From the NCBI GenBank assembly GCA_025450095.1, contig JANWID010000377.1, positions 1 to 6,968 of the forward strand: a stretch of DNA of 6,968 nucleotides, given 5' to 3'. The notes beneath the pieces were generated by a model, which saw only the letters and a program-made list of their open reading frames with translations, was not told the origin of the DNA and did no database searches. Positions within the stretch are counted from its first letter, which is position 1; every line of letters begins with the position of its first letter. Below, piece by piece: positions 6,373-6,968 of this stretch. This DNA comes from Bacteroidia bacterium (GTDB lineage: Bacteria; Bacteroidota; Bacteroidia; AKYH767-A; OLB10). A program made the position numbers and the translations under genes.

Positions 6373-6837
6373 TCACTCCATTGTTACATCGTAATATATG
6401 ACCCCCGCGCTTTTGGTGAGCGTAATTGCTGTATGACCTGTTACACGTTTATTTGTAGTAAAATTCCAACCTGTCATGTAGAGATAATAGTGACCGGTTT
6501 TCATATTGTAAAAATGAATATGATTTTCACCGATATCGCCAGGATAAATCAGGTCATAAGCACCGGGATCAGCACCTGGAAATGAAGTCGCATTGAACTT
6601 CAGGTAAGCAGTATCCCTATATGCATTTGTGCTGATAATATCTACAGTATCCTGTATTGGAAAAAATACCATTTCAGTTCCGCCACCTTGTCCGGCATAC
6701 TGGCAGGTGCCGTTATCTTTTTCTGCGTCCGGGTCGTAGTTTAGAGAGATTGGATCCATGCATCCTTCTTTTTCATCTTCGCATGCCACTACTGTGAGCA
6801 GCACGAAGGGAATTAATAGTAATCGTAGCTGTTTCAT
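6373..6837 (-). CDS. Small surface-type lipoprotein with a GCxDPxxxNY motif
   Basis: This 154-aa protein has a clear lipoprotein signal (MKQLRLLLIPFVLLTVVAC, lipobox VVAC, acylated Cys19) followed by EDEKEG. Such acidic residues just after the Cys act as surface-export signals in several Bacteroidetes. Residues 25-47 carry GCMDPISLNYDPDAEKD then NGTCQY. This is the short two-Cys, Asp-rich motif (GCTDPxAxNYxPxAxxDDGSCxY) found, often repeated, in exported Bacteroidetes proteins; it looks calcium-binding, but I know of no proof. After a Gly-rich linker (48-53), residues 55-154 form a beta-rich domain with HIHFYNMKTGHYYLYMTGW (106-124) and RVTGHTAITL (131-140), resembling small prealbumin-like beta-sandwiches. 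No catalytic motif is seen and the function is unknown. It stands upstream of the S8 peptidase with a terminator between, but with a matching leader, so a functional pairing (for example a substrate or partner at the surface) is possible but unproven. Confidence 0.85.
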   Translation of the reverse strand: MKQLRLLLIPFVLLTVVACEDEKEGCMDPISLNYDPDAEKDNGTCQYAGQGGGTEMVFFPIQDTVDIISTNAYRDTAYLKFNATSFPGADPGAYDLIYPGDIGENHIHFYNMKTGHYYLYMTGWNFTTNKRVTGHTAITLTKSAGVIYYDVTME

Positions 6838-6855
6838 GATTTTTGGTTTCTTAAG
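6838..6855 (-). promoter_or_regulatory. Leader just before the lipoprotein start, shared with the S8 peptidase gene
   Basis: CTTAAGAAACCAAAAATC runs directly into ATG and matches the leader of the S8 gene (6241-6257). The two differ by one gap and a few bases. The rest of the upstream DNA to the window end (6856-6968) is AT-rich; I found no convincing TTTG / TAnnTTTG promoter pair in it. Confidence 0.5.
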
Positions 6856-6968
6856 TTTCCGATATTAGTTAGTAAAATGATTTGGAATTTCAGATGCATA
6901 ATGAAAAATCATGCCATGGGAAAATGCCCGATAAAAAATGGCGATTAACCGAAAATGTGCTGAAAAAA

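Noticed and set aside
6900..6968. Possible start of a plus-strand gene at the right edge
   Set aside because: Most ATG frames there stop within a few codons; the one left open at the edge is about ten codons, too short to judge.

Overview
The window looks like a chromosomal segment from a Bacteroidetes (Bacteroidota) bacterium, probably a free-living or gliding-type lineage rather than a gut Bacteroides. The evidence is the gene content: a GWxTD-domain protein, a secreted giant-protein N-terminus beginning THIVGGE, a small lipoprotein with the GCxDPxxxNYxPxA...DNGxC motif, and lipoproteins whose acylated Cys is followed by acidic residues. The sequence is also moderately AT-rich and the genes lack Shine-Dalgarno-like leaders. 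All seven genes lie on the minus strand, so transcription runs from high to low coordinates.

Right part (6968 to 4586): a 154-aa surface-type lipoprotein (6837-6373) ends in a strong intrinsic terminator with a perfectly palindromic stem-loop (6323-6344). It is followed by its own unit, a 514-aa lipoprotein subtilisin-family (S8) peptidase (6240-4696), which ends before a second hairpin and a symmetric terminator (4586-4616). The two genes share an almost identical short leader right up to the start codon although their proteins are unrelated.

Left part (4503 to 446): four genes are packed tightly as a probable operon. In order of transcription they are a secreted GWxTD-domain protein, an LpxL/HtrB-type lipid A acyltransferase (3-nt gap), a family 2 glycosyltransferase with a TTG start (54-nt gap) and a fumarylacetoacetate-hydrolase-family enzyme (4-nt overlap). 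The acyltransferase and glycosyltransferase point to building or decorating an envelope glycolipid. The role of the GWxTD protein is not known, and the FAH-family enzyme looks like a metabolic passenger.

Left edge (338 to 1): the N-terminal 112 residues of a large exported protein of the kind that usually ends in a gliding-motility/type IX secretion C-terminal domain; the rest is outside the window.

Intergenic stretches are all under 200 bases. The 131 bases at the right end (6838-6968) hold the upstream region of the first lipoprotein and no gene I can support. I see no RNA genes, insertion sequences, CRISPR arrays or phage genes. I do not see a clear new multi-gene system. The most unusual single gene is the Cys-rich S8 lipoprotein, with a CXXCH motif and a Thr in place of the oxyanion-hole Asn.
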